55,115 nt of DNA from positions 1-55,115 of the forward strand of contig JBHIAG010000002.1 of NCBI GenBank assembly GCA_046758465.1, given 5' to 3'. This DNA is from JBHIAG01 sp046758465 (GTDB lineage: Bacteria > Acidobacteriota > Terriglobia > Acidiferrales > 2-02-FULL-67-57). A program made the translations under genes and the position numbers. Shown here piece by piece: positions 24,181 through 32,262 of this stretch (position 1 is the first letter of the stretch; the number at the start of each line of letters is the position of its first letter). Under the pieces are notes generated by a model. That model made no database searches. It was not told where the DNA came from and saw only the letters and a list, made by a program, of their open reading frames with translations.

Positions 24181-24208
24181 AAAAAAAAGCCCCGCCCGAA
24201 GACGGGGC
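24181..24208 (-). terminator. Rho-independent terminator
   Basis: On the minus strand: GCCCCGTC, TTCG tetraloop, GGCGGGGC, then eight T. It ends the transcript of the 356-aa gene upstream and isolates the HTH-virion operon. Confidence 0.9.
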
Positions 24209-24259
24209 CTTCTCTCGAATCTGTAGCACTGGGATGCTACTTGGCCTACTTACTCTACA

Positions 24260-25330
24260 TCACCCCTTTCGCAATTTCGTACGCTGGCTCTTCAAAAAGC
24301 TGCTAATCCATTCTGGCTCAGGCAGATAAGCAGCCCGGCCAAGCGTCCGCTCGCCCAGGAGGATGACCAGTTCATACTCAAGGGTGTCAGTAATCCATGC
24401 TTTTGAAGCCAAGGTAATCTTCTGCGTAGGGTTGAAAACCTCAAGTGCTGGCTCCAACCAGTAGCATTGTTTCTTCCGCCCATCCAAATACTGAAGAATC
24501 TTCTGGTTCAGCTTGGAGATGTTGGACGGGGATACTTTGGCGCGGCGGGCAATCTTGCGAGAAATCCCTGGGGTGTCCTCGCCGCGCATCGCAGCCCGCA
24601 CAGAAGCGCGAGCAACCCGCTGCTGCTCTGCTGTGGGCAATCCCTCGATCCCTTCAAGCAAACCTTCTGCATCCGGCGTGGCCGCGTACCCCTCGGGAAT
24701 CTTCGTGTCAACAAGTACCTCGTCAGCCGCCACAACCCTGCCGGGCACCGGCTCGCCAGCTTCATCCTTTTCGTAGTCCTCAAGGAGATGAACTTCCCGG
24801 CTCGCCCGCTCCAATTCGAGCTTCTTCCGCTTCCAGCGGAGCCTGCGCAGATTGCTCCGCAGATATTCAGAGGGCACCTGATGATGCTTGATGAAGTCGT
24901 AGCCTTCGTACAAATCCGCGAAGTCCTCAAAGGTTTCGGGGTTAGCTGAGTTCGGGCCTGCAATTTCGCTGCCGTGCTCTTCCCAGTAAGCGTTCCGCTC
25001 CCGAAAGCTGCGATGCTTGGAGGCGAGAAAGTCTGTGTCGGCAGCCTTGAGATTCTGGGGGCCGAGGACAGTAATCAGGGCAAAGGCTTGCAGAACGGCA
25101 AGGGCAGCCACAGCAGCTTGTGGCATTGGTTTCTTACGAGCCGCTGCCAGTGCACGCTTGACGCTCGGGTTGCGCTGTTGGTGTTCTTCTACCGTGAGTG
25201 CAAAAGTCCAAGCAAAATGTGCCAGCCTTGGATTACGCTTGAAATCTTGGAAAACTTTCTCGCGCTCGCTCTTGAACACCCCAGAGGCGAGCTTGATGAG
25301 CAGGGTGGCAGTCTTGCGGGCTGAGGCCAT
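24260..25330 (-). CDS. Unknown mobile-element protein with HTH-like segment
   Basis: About 356 aa from the ATG at 25330 (MASARKTATLLIKLASG) with GGGAGGG upstream; the frame to 25609 only overlaps the integrase remnant. A hydrophobic stretch (AAVAALAVLQAFALITVLG) near 75-95 and a charged middle are followed by an HTH-like piece (ISRKIARRAKVSPSNISKLN) near 275. The end (LEYELVILLGERTLGRAAYL) is compact and conserved-looking. It could be a replication-initiation or regulatory protein of the element; I do not recognise the family. Confidence 0.6.
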   Translation of the reverse strand: MASARKTATLLIKLASGVFKSEREKVFQDFKRNPRLAHFAWTFALTVEEHQQRNPSVKRALAAARKKPMPQAAVAALAVLQAFALITVLGPQNLKAADTDFLASKHRSFRERNAYWEEHGSEIAGPNSANPETFEDFADLYEGYDFIKHHQVPSEYLRSNLRRLRWKRKKLELERASREVHLLEDYEKDEAGEPVPGRVVAADEVLVDTKIPEGYAATPDAEGLLEGIEGLPTAEQQRVARASVRAAMRGEDTPGISRKIARRAKVSPSNISKLNQKILQYLDGRKKQCYWLEPALEVFNPTQKITLASKAWITDTLEYELVILLGERTLGRAAYLPEPEWISSFLKSQRTKLRKG

Positions 25331-25422
25331 GCAGCCCTCCCAGTTCACAGATTTTCGGGGAGTTCCTTCAGGTGGGGTAACCACCTTGCGGAATCCCCCT
25401 AAAGGGCTTCGGCCCGGAAGCC

Positions 25423-25797
25423 GTGGCAGCACTTCAGGAACACCGGGGGCGTTTGGGTGGCAGTCCGCAGCCCGACGCCTTGGTGTTTCCCAACAAGAAG
25501 GGCGGCTCGCTTGACGCCCACAACTTGCTCTGGCGCGTTCTCTACTTAGCTTGCGACGGGGCTGGTGTACCACGTGTCTCATGGCACGCGCTGCGCCATA
25601 CCCACGCAACCCTGCTAAACGTGCAGGGCGAGTCGGTCAGAACGATCCAGGCACAGCTTCGCCACTCGTCAGCCCGCGTTGCTTTGGAAACGTACACGCA
25701 GGTCGTTCCTGAGCAGCAGCGCAGCGCGGTGGAGAGGCTGGAACGCCTGGTATTTGGACCCAAATTCAGGAGATTGAGGGTCGGAAGGCTCCGCTAA
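25423..25797 (+). pseudogene. Tyrosine recombinase (phage integrase), C-terminal fragment
   Basis: Only the last third of an integrase remains: DALVFPNKKGGSLDAHNLLW, then the catalytic block HALRHTHATLLNVQG (His-x-x-Arg-His), LRHSSARVALETYTQVVPEQQ (LxHxS and the nucleophile Tyr). The first catalytic Arg and the DNA-binding domains are missing; upstream sequence is unrelated. It lies 25 bp from tRNA-Asp, the expected place for the integrase of an element inserted there, so the island can no longer excise on its own. Confidence 0.85.
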
Positions 25798-25821
25798 TTC
25801 AATGATTCTACGGAAGATAGC

Positions 25822-25867
25822 TGGCGGGGCCGACGGGACTCGAACCCGCGACCTCCTGCGTGACAGG
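25822..25867 (-). repeat. Attachment-site repeat within tRNA-Asp (right island end)
   Basis: Identical to 963-1008 over 46 bp, covering the tRNA from the anticodon to CCA. Together the two copies bound about 24.9 kb. Confidence 0.88.
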
Positions 25868-25898
25868 CAGGCGTTCTAACCAACTGAACTACAGCCCC
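25822..25898 (-). tRNA. tRNA-Asp (anticodon GTC)
   Basis: 77 nt with the 3' CCA encoded. Acceptor stem GGGGCTG/CGGCCCC, D-arm GTTCAGTTGGTTAGAAC, anticodon stem-loop CCTGC-CTGTCAC-GCAGG, T-arm CGGGTTCGAGTCCCG, discriminator G. Its last 46 nt are duplicated at 963-1008, identifying it as the integration site of the island. Confidence 0.97.
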
Positions 25899-25908
25899 GC
25901 AGGGCTAC

Positions 25909-25983
25909 TGGTGGGCGATGTCCGATTCGAACGGACGACCTTCCCGGTGTAAACGGGATGCTCTACCGCTGAGCTAACCGCCC
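25909..25983 (-). tRNA. tRNA-Val (anticodon TAC)
   Basis: 75 nt with encoded CCA: acceptor GGGCGGT/ATCGCCC, D-arm GCTCAGCGGTAGAGC, anticodon stem-loop CCCGT-TTACACC-GGG region, T-arm CGTTCGAATCG. It lies 10 nt upstream of tRNA-Asp on the same strand and is probably co-transcribed with it. Confidence 0.96.
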
Positions 25984-25997
25984 ACCTTGCGCAGGCG

Positions 25998-26026
25998 ATT
26001 GTAGCACGGGCCTGCGGCCCTGACAA
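25998..26026 (-). promoter_or_regulatory. Promoter of the tRNA-Val/tRNA-Asp operon
   Basis: TTGTCA (26021-26026), 17-bp GC-rich spacer, TACAAT (25998-26003), ending 14 nt before tRNA-Val. This is well placed for a stable-RNA promoter. Confidence 0.75.
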
Positions 26027-26300
26027 ATTGCTGTACTCGTCCACATGATTGGTGACACTTTCCGGAAAGGAACGCACCCTGGGCATCTTGCAAGGCCTTG
26101 AGAAATCGGGACGGTCAGGAGGGGGGTATCAAGAAGGAAGACAGGCACTTAGAGAAGAAGAAACGGCAGTCCAGCTAAGCATCAAGAGTAGGCGTCAGAA
26201 CTGCCCCAGGCTGCGGGGATTGGCCTTCTTGAGTGTCACCCATCATTCTGAACGAGTACAATTGCCGCCTGCCCACATACAGGCCCGGAACAGCCTTGTC
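26027..26300. other. Intergenic stretch, no gene seen
   Basis: Lies between the divergent-looking tRNA promoter and the 3' end of the thioesterase gene. No conserved frame, repeat or hairpin was recognised. Confidence 0.4.
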
Positions 26301-26975
26301 CTAACGATTTACCTCTTCGCGTGTGATCTTCTTGAACCGGTGCGCCAGACGCCATTGTCGGCGCAAACCTGCCTCCTCAAATCGCCGCCGCTCGGTCGGC
26401 GTTGCGCAAATCAGCGGCCGAACCGCCTTGGGTTGCCCCTGCGCATCAATCGCCACGAACGTGACATAGGCCGAACTCGTGTGCTGCCGACGACCAGTCA
26501 GCACGTTCTCCGCAAACACCTTCACTCCCACCTCCATCGATGTCCGAAACACCCGGTTCACCGACGACTTCAATACGATCAACTCTCCCACCTTGATGGG
26601 CGTGCGGAAATCGACGTAATCCACCGATGCAGTGACAACGTGGCTGTTGCTGTGCCGGTGCGCCGCGATAGCCGCAGCAATATCCACCAAATGCATCACC
26701 CGCCCGCCCAGGATGTTCCCCAGCGGGTTGGCATCGTTCGGCAACACCACCTCCACCATCTCTGCCTGCGACTCTCGCACCGGCTTGCCCTGCTTACCCC
26801 GAGTCCCGCTAGCCTGCCACGGCGGGCTTGCGGGATCGAGGGGAGCTGCGTCGAAGGGTTTCTTCTCGGCCAGCTCACGCCTTGCCTCCCGTCGAGGCTG
26901 CCAGGCCGGAGGTTTTGCGGGTGGAGTTCTGCGGCGAGGACGAGAACGTCCCTTCCGTGCTGGTTTGCGTCGCAT
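26301..26975 (-). CDS. Hotdog-fold acyl-CoA thioesterase (YciA/BACH type)
   Basis: 224 aa. A basic, Pro-rich N-terminal extension of about 70 residues precedes a single hotdog domain: MVEVVLPNDANPLGNILGGRVMHLVDIAAAIAA (catalytic Asn/Asp region), VVTASVDYVDFRTPIKVGEL, MEVGVKVFAENVLTG. It hydrolyses acyl-CoA to free acid and CoA in the cytoplasm. The extension is unusual and may not be translated in full: an internal ATG (MVEVVLPNDANPLG) matches the normal family start. Confidence 0.85.
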   Translation of the reverse strand: MRRKPARKGRSRPRRRTPPAKPPAWQPRREARRELAEKKPFDAAPLDPASPPWQASGTRGKQGKPVRESQAEMVEVVLPNDANPLGNILGGRVMHLVDIAAAIAAHRHSNSHVVTASVDYVDFRTPIKVGELIVLKSSVNRVFRTSMEVGVKVFAENVLTGRRQHTSSAYVTFVAIDAQGQPKAVRPLICATPTERRRFEEAGLRRQWRLAHRFKKITREEVNR

Positions 26976-27013
26976 AAGCTCAGCTCGTTCGGCTGGTGCT
27001 GCTTGTGTGCTCC

Positions 27014-27838
27014 CTAGTTCGAGCCCGGCAGCGGCGCTTCGGGCGATTCAAATACCTCCGCCCGCACCCTCTCAAGTGCCCGCAACACCGGGAACCAAAT
27101 CCGCATGCTCCCGTCATCGCGCACTTTGTCGCTCGCCAGCCACACCCCGCCCACCTGCTTCCAGCCGCGCCAATCCCACGCGGTCGCCGCCTCCAGCCGC
27201 GGCTCTCCTCTGTCTCTGTAGCCTTCTAGAAAGTAGGCCCAGCGGTCAATGCGGCGGGTTTCGGGGTGAATGAAAACCCAGTAGTGGTCGCCCGGTGTCA
27301 ATCCCACCTGGTCGAACCAAACGTGTACCACATCGTAATTTATGCTCTTCAGTTCTCGCCTGCCGGCGTAGCCCAGGTGCACGCCTGGGTCTTTCAGCTT
27401 CATGGGCTGGACGAGCCAGTAGGTGTCGTTGATGTACCGCCCGTAGGCGAACTGGAGTGCTTTCTGCAACTCGTCACCTTCGAGCTTCTTCCCATCCACC
27501 CAGGCGTTGCCTGCTCGCGTCTGCACGTTGCAGAGCGTCAGGAACGGCTTGCCTTCGCGTGTCGTGCCCTCCACGCGGTAACGGCCGTCGTAGCGGTCCC
27601 AGAGATGCCGAACCGCAGCCACCCGCTGGCCCCCCCGCTCGACCACCCAATCAAACCGCAGGTAGCGGACTCGCGCCCAGGCCTCTGCGCCGCCCAGCGC
27701 CTGCTGCATCGCTTCCACGAGCTCAATGGCCTTCGCATCCGAGCCGGCTGGGTCGAACGCTTTTTCGTCCGCCAGGCTCGGTGCCACCAGCAACAACGCA
27801 AGCAGGATACTGTCCCAGACTCGCATGTTCCGTTTCAT
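27014..27838 (-). CDS. Secreted hypothetical protein (outer-membrane-lipoprotein-like beta fold)
   Basis: About 274 aa with a signal peptide (VWDSILLALLLVAPSLADEK). The middle is beta-rich with paired aromatic turns (HLWDRYDGRYRVEG, HVWFDQVGLTPGDHYWVFIHP, WAYFLEGYRDRGEPR), the style of LolA/LolB-like periplasmic proteins and of acidobacterial DUF families. The start is the ATG at 27838 (MKRNMRVW); the frame to 28240 runs over the neighbouring TPR gene. Function unknown. Confidence 0.7.
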   Translation of the reverse strand: MKRNMRVWDSILLALLLVAPSLADEKAFDPAGSDAKAIELVEAMQQALGGAEAWARVRYLRFDWVVERGGQRVAAVRHLWDRYDGRYRVEGTTREGKPFLTLCNVQTRAGNAWVDGKKLEGDELQKALQFAYGRYINDTYWLVQPMKLKDPGVHLGYAGRRELKSINYDVVHVWFDQVGLTPGDHYWVFIHPETRRIDRWAYFLEGYRDRGEPRLEAATAWDWRGWKQVGGVWLASDKVRDDGSMRIWFPVLRALERVRAEVFESPEAPLPGSN

Positions 27839-27881
27839 GCTGCCTCGCAGGAAGGGCTCGCGCCCGAGTGAAAACGCATGT

Positions 27882-27911
27882 ACTATACTTAGGTTAGTAG
27901 GGCTTTTGCAA
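27882..27911 (-). promoter_or_regulatory. Promoter of the secreted protein gene
   Basis: TTGCAA (27906-27911), 18-bp spacer, TATAGT (27882-27887) on the minus strand. The -10 region is nearly palindromic (ACTATAC), so the divergent TPR gene may use the same AT-rich patch in the other direction. Confidence 0.5.
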
Positions 27912-27937
27912 TCAACCCTCGGTTGACGAGAGACATA

Positions 27938-28273
27938 ATGACCAAATCGCGCCTGGAAATGCTCGAAGAGTCCGCTCGCACCAACCCCCACGATGCCTTC
28001 GTACGCTACGGGCTGGCAATGGAATACGCCTCTCAGGGTCGCAGCGACGACGCCGTGGCTACCTTCCGCCAACTCATCGAAAACAAGTCCGACTACACCG
28101 CTGCCTACTACCAAGCCGGCGTCCTGCTCGCCCGGCTCAACCACGTTGCCGAGGCGCGCACGATGTTTGAACGCGGCATCGAGGCCGCGACTCGCACCGT
28201 GGACTGGCACACCAAGGGCGAACTCGAGATGGCCTTGCACGAGTTGCCTCCCCAGCCGGCGGGCGACGAGTAA
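27938..28273 (+). CDS. Tetratricopeptide-repeat protein
   Basis: 111 aa, about three TPR units: NPHDAFVRYGLAMEYASQGR, YTAAYYQAGVLLARLNHVAE, then a partial third repeat ending in ELEMALHELP. It is a small helical scaffold, probably cytoplasmic. The ATG at 27938 is preferred to the TTG at 27923. Confidence 0.8.
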   Translation: MTKSRLEMLEESARTNPHDAFVRYGLAMEYASQGRSDDAVATFRQLIENKSDYTAAYYQAGVLLARLNHVAEARTMFERGIEAATRTVDWHTKGELEMALHELPPQPAGDE

Positions 28274-28281
28274 CAGTCTCG

Positions 28282-29076
28282 CTAGACCTCTCGAAAAATA
28301 AACACGCGAATCAAACGGTCCATGAGTGCGGGAAAGAACGTGCGCAACCCAATTGCCAACCGCAACACCAGCGGTACTACTACTTCCCGCCGCCCGCCCA
28401 GCGTCGCCCGCAGCGTCGTCCGCGCCACACGTTCCGCTGAGATTCCACGCCCGATACGCCCCTTATACTTCGCCGTACCGCCGTCATAGTAGGCCCGGTC
28501 GTGGAAAGGCGTGCGTACCCGCCCGGGGCAAATCAGCACCACGCGAATACTGTCGCGGGCCAGCTCCATTCGTACTCCGTCGGATAAGGCGTTGAGGGCG
28601 AACTTGGTGGCACAATAGCTCGCCATGAATGGGAGCGGGATCCGCCCGGCAACCGAGGAAATGTTCACGATAGTCCCCCGGCCGCGCTGCTTCATGATCG
28701 GCACCACCTCTCGCATCGCGTAGGCCGCGCCGAAAAAGTTCACCTCCCACATCTCGCAAAAATGCTTCCAGATCACCTGCTCGTACGGAGCATACATCCC
28801 GATGCCCGCATTATTGACCAGCACATCCACCGTCCCAAACTCTTCCACCGTCCGCCCCACCAGCCGCCGCACCTGTTCGGGCTGGCGCACATCAGTCGGC
28901 ACCACCAGCACTTGCCCCGCTGCTACCCCGAGCGTTTGCGCTAATTCGTTCAACTTCTCTTCGGAGCGCGCTGCCAGCACCAGCCGCGCCCCTTCCGCCG
29001 CAAACACGCGCGCAATCGCCGCCCCAATGCCACTTGAGGCACCGGTGATGACCACGACTTGGTCTTGGAGTCGCAT
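28282..29076 (-). CDS. Short-chain dehydrogenase/reductase
   Basis: 264 aa, classical SDR: TGASSGIGAAIARVF (cofactor), NNAGIGMYAP, catalytic Ser in NISSVAG and YxxxK in YCATKFALN. The C-terminal extension has a hydrophobic and basic end (LVLRLAIGLRTFFPALMDRLI), as in the DltE/YqjQ subgroup associated with membranes. Substrate unknown. It converges with the TPR gene and has its own promoter with the TTGACTTGCC box. Confidence 0.85.
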   Translation of the reverse strand: MRLQDQVVVITGASSGIGAAIARVFAAEGARLVLAARSEEKLNELAQTLGVAAGQVLVVPTDVRQPEQVRRLVGRTVEEFGTVDVLVNNAGIGMYAPYEQVIWKHFCEMWEVNFFGAAYAMREVVPIMKQRGRGTIVNISSVAGRIPLPFMASYCATKFALNALSDGVRMELARDSIRVVLICPGRVRTPFHDRAYYDGGTAKYKGRIGRGISAERVARTTLRATLGGRREVVVPLVLRLAIGLRTFFPALMDRLIRVFIFREV

Positions 29077-29108
29077 AGGATTCCCCCGGCTTGGATTCGG
29101 TGCGGTCT

Positions 29109-29137
29109 GTTCTAGTCCGCTGCCCTCGGCAAGTCAA
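29109..29137 (-). promoter_or_regulatory. Promoter of SDR gene (TTGACTTGCC type)
   Basis: TTGACT (29132-29137), 17-bp spacer beginning TGCC, TAGAAC (29109-29114). It shares the TTGACTTGCC start with the island's repeat promoters but not the rest of the spacer or the peptide tail. Confidence 0.7.
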
Positions 29138-29397
29138 TGAGAAAGCCGCACCCAGCCTGTTATAATCGGGCTGAGCACGAGCAGTTCGAGTTGAGGGCGC
29201 GCGCTGCGGGCGCTTTTCTCGAGGCTGCCCGGAACGACCGCACCCGCTTGCGGCCCTGCCGACGGGACGGCCCGTGGGTCTTCTATCACACCGTGGCCCC
29301 GTTCCTCTGGCAACGCTGACTGCTCCGTGCCACGGCAGCCGCCTCGGCCGCATCTTACAGATTGGGAGTTCCGCATCAGCTTAGCAGCAAAATCGTC

Positions 29398-29403
29398 TAT
29401 AAT
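29398..29403 (+). promoter_or_regulatory. -10 box of the AAA-VWA operon
   Basis: A perfect TATAAT whose last bases form the first in-frame ATG of the long frame. Transcription would begin near 29410, so the real start codon is the ATG at 29435. Confidence 0.55.
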
Positions 29404-29434
29404 GGAAGGGACCTCAGGGCGAGCAAAGAAACTG

Positions 29435-30907
29435 ATGAACCTGCCACGGACGCTTGGCCAACTCCGCTCCTCCCCATATAGCGAGGAACGCTATGCCAGC
29501 CGCAGCGTGAAGGATGAGATGCGGGAAAATCTCCTGCGGAAGCTGGAGCACAGAGAAGAGCTCTTCTCTGGCATCGTCGGCTACGACGATACGGTAACCC
29601 CTCACATCATCAACGCCATTCTCTCAAAGCACAACTTCGTTCTGCTGGGCCTACGCGGCCAGGCCAAGAGCCGCATCCTGCGCGCGCTCACGAATTTCCT
29701 CGACGAGGCCATCCCCATCATCGCCGGCTGCGAGATCAACGATAACCCCTATCGGCCCATCTGCCGTGCCTGCCGGTTGTTGGTCGAAGAGCAGGGCGAC
29801 GCTACGCCCATCGAGTTTCTGCCCCGCGTGTGCCGCTTCGTCGAAAAGCTGGCCACCCCCGACGTCACCATTGCCGACATCCTAGGCGACGTCGATCCCA
29901 TCAAAGCCGCCCGCGGCGGCCTTGCTCTCTCGGATGAGTTGACCATCCACTACGGCCTGCTCCCACGCGCCAATCGCAGCATCTTTGCCATCAATGAGCT
30001 GCCCGACTTGGCGGCCAAAATCCAGGTGGGCTTGTTCAACATCATGCAGGAGGGCGACGTCCAGATCAAAGGCTACCCGGTCCGCCTCCCGCTCGACATC
30101 TGCCTGATCTTCACCGCCAACCCTGAGGACTACACTGCCCGCGGCAAAATCATCACCCCGCTCAAAGACCGCATCGGGACAGAAATTCGCACCCACTACC
30201 CGTTGACACAAGCCGAGGGCCTCCGCATCACCGCCCAGGAAGCCTGGATCCAGCGCGACGGCACCCGCCACCTCGTGATGCCGGACTACATCCCAGAGAT
30301 TGTAGAGGAGATTGCCTTTCTCGCCCGCGCGGACAAGAAGATTGACAAGCGCTCCGGCGTCAGTCAGCGCATGCCCATCACCGCGCTCGAAAACGTGGCC
30401 AGCAATGCCGAGCGCCGTACCCTGCTCGCCAAAGAACCGAAGGTTGTCCCACGCATCGCCGACATCTATGCGGCCATCTCCTCACTGACCGGCAAGTTTG
30501 AACTGGAATACGAGGGGGAGATGCGGGGTGCCGAACAGATTGCCCGTGAGCTCATTCGCAACGCCATCGCCCGTGTCTTCCAAAACCGCTTCCGCGACGC
30601 CAACTTGCAGCAGGTAGTGCAGTGGTTTGAGCTGGGTGGCACACTCAAGCTCTCCGATACGGCGTCATCGGCTAAATTGCTCGGGCAACTCCGCAAGATC
30701 CAGGGCTTGCTGGAGAGCACCGCCCGCCTGGGCTTGCGCCCCAAAGACGGCCCGGGTGTACTGGTCGCCGCCTGTGAGTTCATCCTCGAGGGCCTTTATG
30801 CCCAGCACAAGATCAGTCGCAGCGAAGAGCGCGGCTTCTATGCCGAAGAGCCCAAACCGCAGATGCCGTCCGAGGAGCCCCGCCGCCACCGTCGCTCCTA
30901 CCAGTAA
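29435..30907 (+). CDS. MoxR/BchI-like AAA+ ATPase
   Basis: About 490 aa. The Walker A region is LLGLRGQAKSRILRALTNFL, Walker B-like SIFAINELPDLAAKIQ, sensor ILTANPEDYTARG-type FTANPEDY, then a lid domain. A Cys cluster (YRPICRACRLL) sits in an insert after Walker A. The family assembles as hexamers and works with VWA proteins, as magnesium chelatase BchI does with BchD. The next gene, 6 nt away, is that VWA partner, so the pair probably remodels or inserts metal into a target protein. No chlorophyll or cobalamin genes are near. Confidence 0.85.
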   Translation: MNLPRTLGQLRSSPYSEERYASRSVKDEMRENLLRKLEHREELFSGIVGYDDTVTPHIINAILSKHNFVLLGLRGQAKSRILRALTNFLDEAIPIIAGCEINDNPYRPICRACRLLVEEQGDATPIEFLPRVCRFVEKLATPDVTIADILGDVDPIKAARGGLALSDELTIHYGLLPRANRSIFAINELPDLAAKIQVGLFNIMQEGDVQIKGYPVRLPLDICLIFTANPEDYTARGKIITPLKDRIGTEIRTHYPLTQAEGLRITAQEAWIQRDGTRHLVMPDYIPEIVEEIAFLARADKKIDKRSGVSQRMPITALENVASNAERRTLLAKEPKVVPRIADIYAAISSLTGKFELEYEGEMRGAEQIARELIRNAIARVFQNRFRDANLQQVVQWFELGGTLKLSDTASSAKLLGQLRKIQGLLESTARLGLRPKDGPGVLVAACEFILEGLYAQHKISRSEERGFYAEEPKPQMPSEEPRRHRRSYQ

Positions 30908-30913
30908 CTCGCT

Positions 30914-32185
30914 ATGCGCTTCACCCGCTACTCGCGCTTCACCGGCACCTGGGCCGACGGCATTGACCTCGACGACCTGTTCTCCCAACTCGCAGACTAC
31001 CTCCTCCAAAGCGGCTTCCAGAGTTCCTATGGCTTCTACGAGATGGACTTCGAGCGCACGCTCGAGCGACTGCGCGAGGCCATCTTACGCGCCCTTGAAG
31101 AAAACAACCTCCTGCCGCCTGACCTGCGACAGCAAATGGAGCAGAACCCGGAACAAGCCGACCAACGGCTCCAACAATTACTCCAACAACTCATCGAGCG
31201 GATGGCTGAGGAAGGCTATATCCGCGTGGACGAGCTGCCCACCAAGTCAGTTCTCGAATCCCACCCCGGCCGTGTCGAAGATGACTACCCGGAAAGCTCC
31301 TACGCCCGCTTTGAGCTCACTGACAAGGCGCTCGACTTCCTCGGCTACCGACAGTTGAAAGACTTGCTCAGCTCACTCGGTCGGTCGAGCTTCGGTCGGC
31401 ACGATACGAAGGAGCTGGCCACCGGCGTCGAGGTTATCGGCGCGTCCAAACCCTACGAGTTTGGCGACCACCTGAACCTCGACATCACTGCCACCCTCGG
31501 CCACTGCATCAAGCGCCAAATGGCCGCCGGCAGCACCGGCCTCACCTTCCCTCTCGACCTCGACTACCCAGATTTGCAGGTGCACCAGTCCGAATACCAG
31601 AGCTCCTGCGCCACCGTGCTGATGCTTGATTGCAGCCACAGCATGATCCTCTACGGCGAAGACCGCTTCACGCCCGCCAAGAAAGTGGCGCTGGCGCTCT
31701 CCCACCTCATCCGCACGCAGTATCCCGGCGACTCGCTCCACCTCGTCCTGTTTCACGACTCAGCTGAACCCGTGCCGCTCGCACAACTGGCGCGCGTGCA
31801 GGTGGGCCCTTACTACACCAACACCCGGGAGGGCCTCCGTATGGCACGCCAGCTGCTGGCAGCCGAAAACAAAGACATGCGCCAGATTGTGATGATCACA
31901 GACGGCAAGCCTTCTGCGTTGACGCTCGAAGACGGCCGTATCTACAAAAACGCCTTCGGGCTCGATCCACTCGTGGTGAGCGAGACACTGAAGGAAGTGG
32001 CGCACTGCCGCCGCTCCGGCATCCTGATCAACACTTTTATGCTCGCTGACGACTACAGTCTGGTCCACTTCGTCCACCAGGTCTGCCAGATTGGTCGTGG
32101 CAAGGCCTACTTCACCACCGCGCACACCCTCGGCCAGTACTTGCTCCTCGATTACATGAACCGCAAGGCCCGCCACATCCACTAA
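30914..32185 (+). CDS. VWA-domain protein, partner of the AAA+ ATPase
   Basis: 423 aa. A helical, Gln/Glu-rich N-terminal half (QQMEQNPEQADQRLQQLLQQ) is followed by a von Willebrand A domain from about 235: MIDAS residues in LMLDCSHSMILYG (DxSxS), a Thr in the TNTREGL loop and QIVMITDGKPSA. It is the usual BchD/CoxE-like partner of the preceding ATPase. Because of the 6-nt gap the two are certainly co-transcribed. Confidence 0.85.
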   Translation: MRFTRYSRFTGTWADGIDLDDLFSQLADYLLQSGFQSSYGFYEMDFERTLERLREAILRALEENNLLPPDLRQQMEQNPEQADQRLQQLLQQLIERMAEEGYIRVDELPTKSVLESHPGRVEDDYPESSYARFELTDKALDFLGYRQLKDLLSSLGRSSFGRHDTKELATGVEVIGASKPYEFGDHLNLDITATLGHCIKRQMAAGSTGLTFPLDLDYPDLQVHQSEYQSSCATVLMLDCSHSMILYGEDRFTPAKKVALALSHLIRTQYPGDSLHLVLFHDSAEPVPLAQLARVQVGPYYTNTREGLRMARQLLAAENKDMRQIVMITDGKPSALTLEDGRIYKNAFGLDPLVVSETLKEVAHCRRSGILINTFMLADDYSLVHFVHQVCQIGRGKAYFTTAHTLGQYLLLDYMNRKARHIH

Positions 32186-32262
32186 TCTGCTACCCTTCGC
32201 GCCGCTCGCAGGCACAAACGCGATTGGCCAGAGCGTGAGGATTTGCTAAGATAAAAGTGGCA

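Noticed and set aside
25984..26300. Additional small gene between tRNA-Val and the thioesterase
   Set aside because: Open frames exist, but they run antisense through the thioesterase gene and have no motif or ribosome site.
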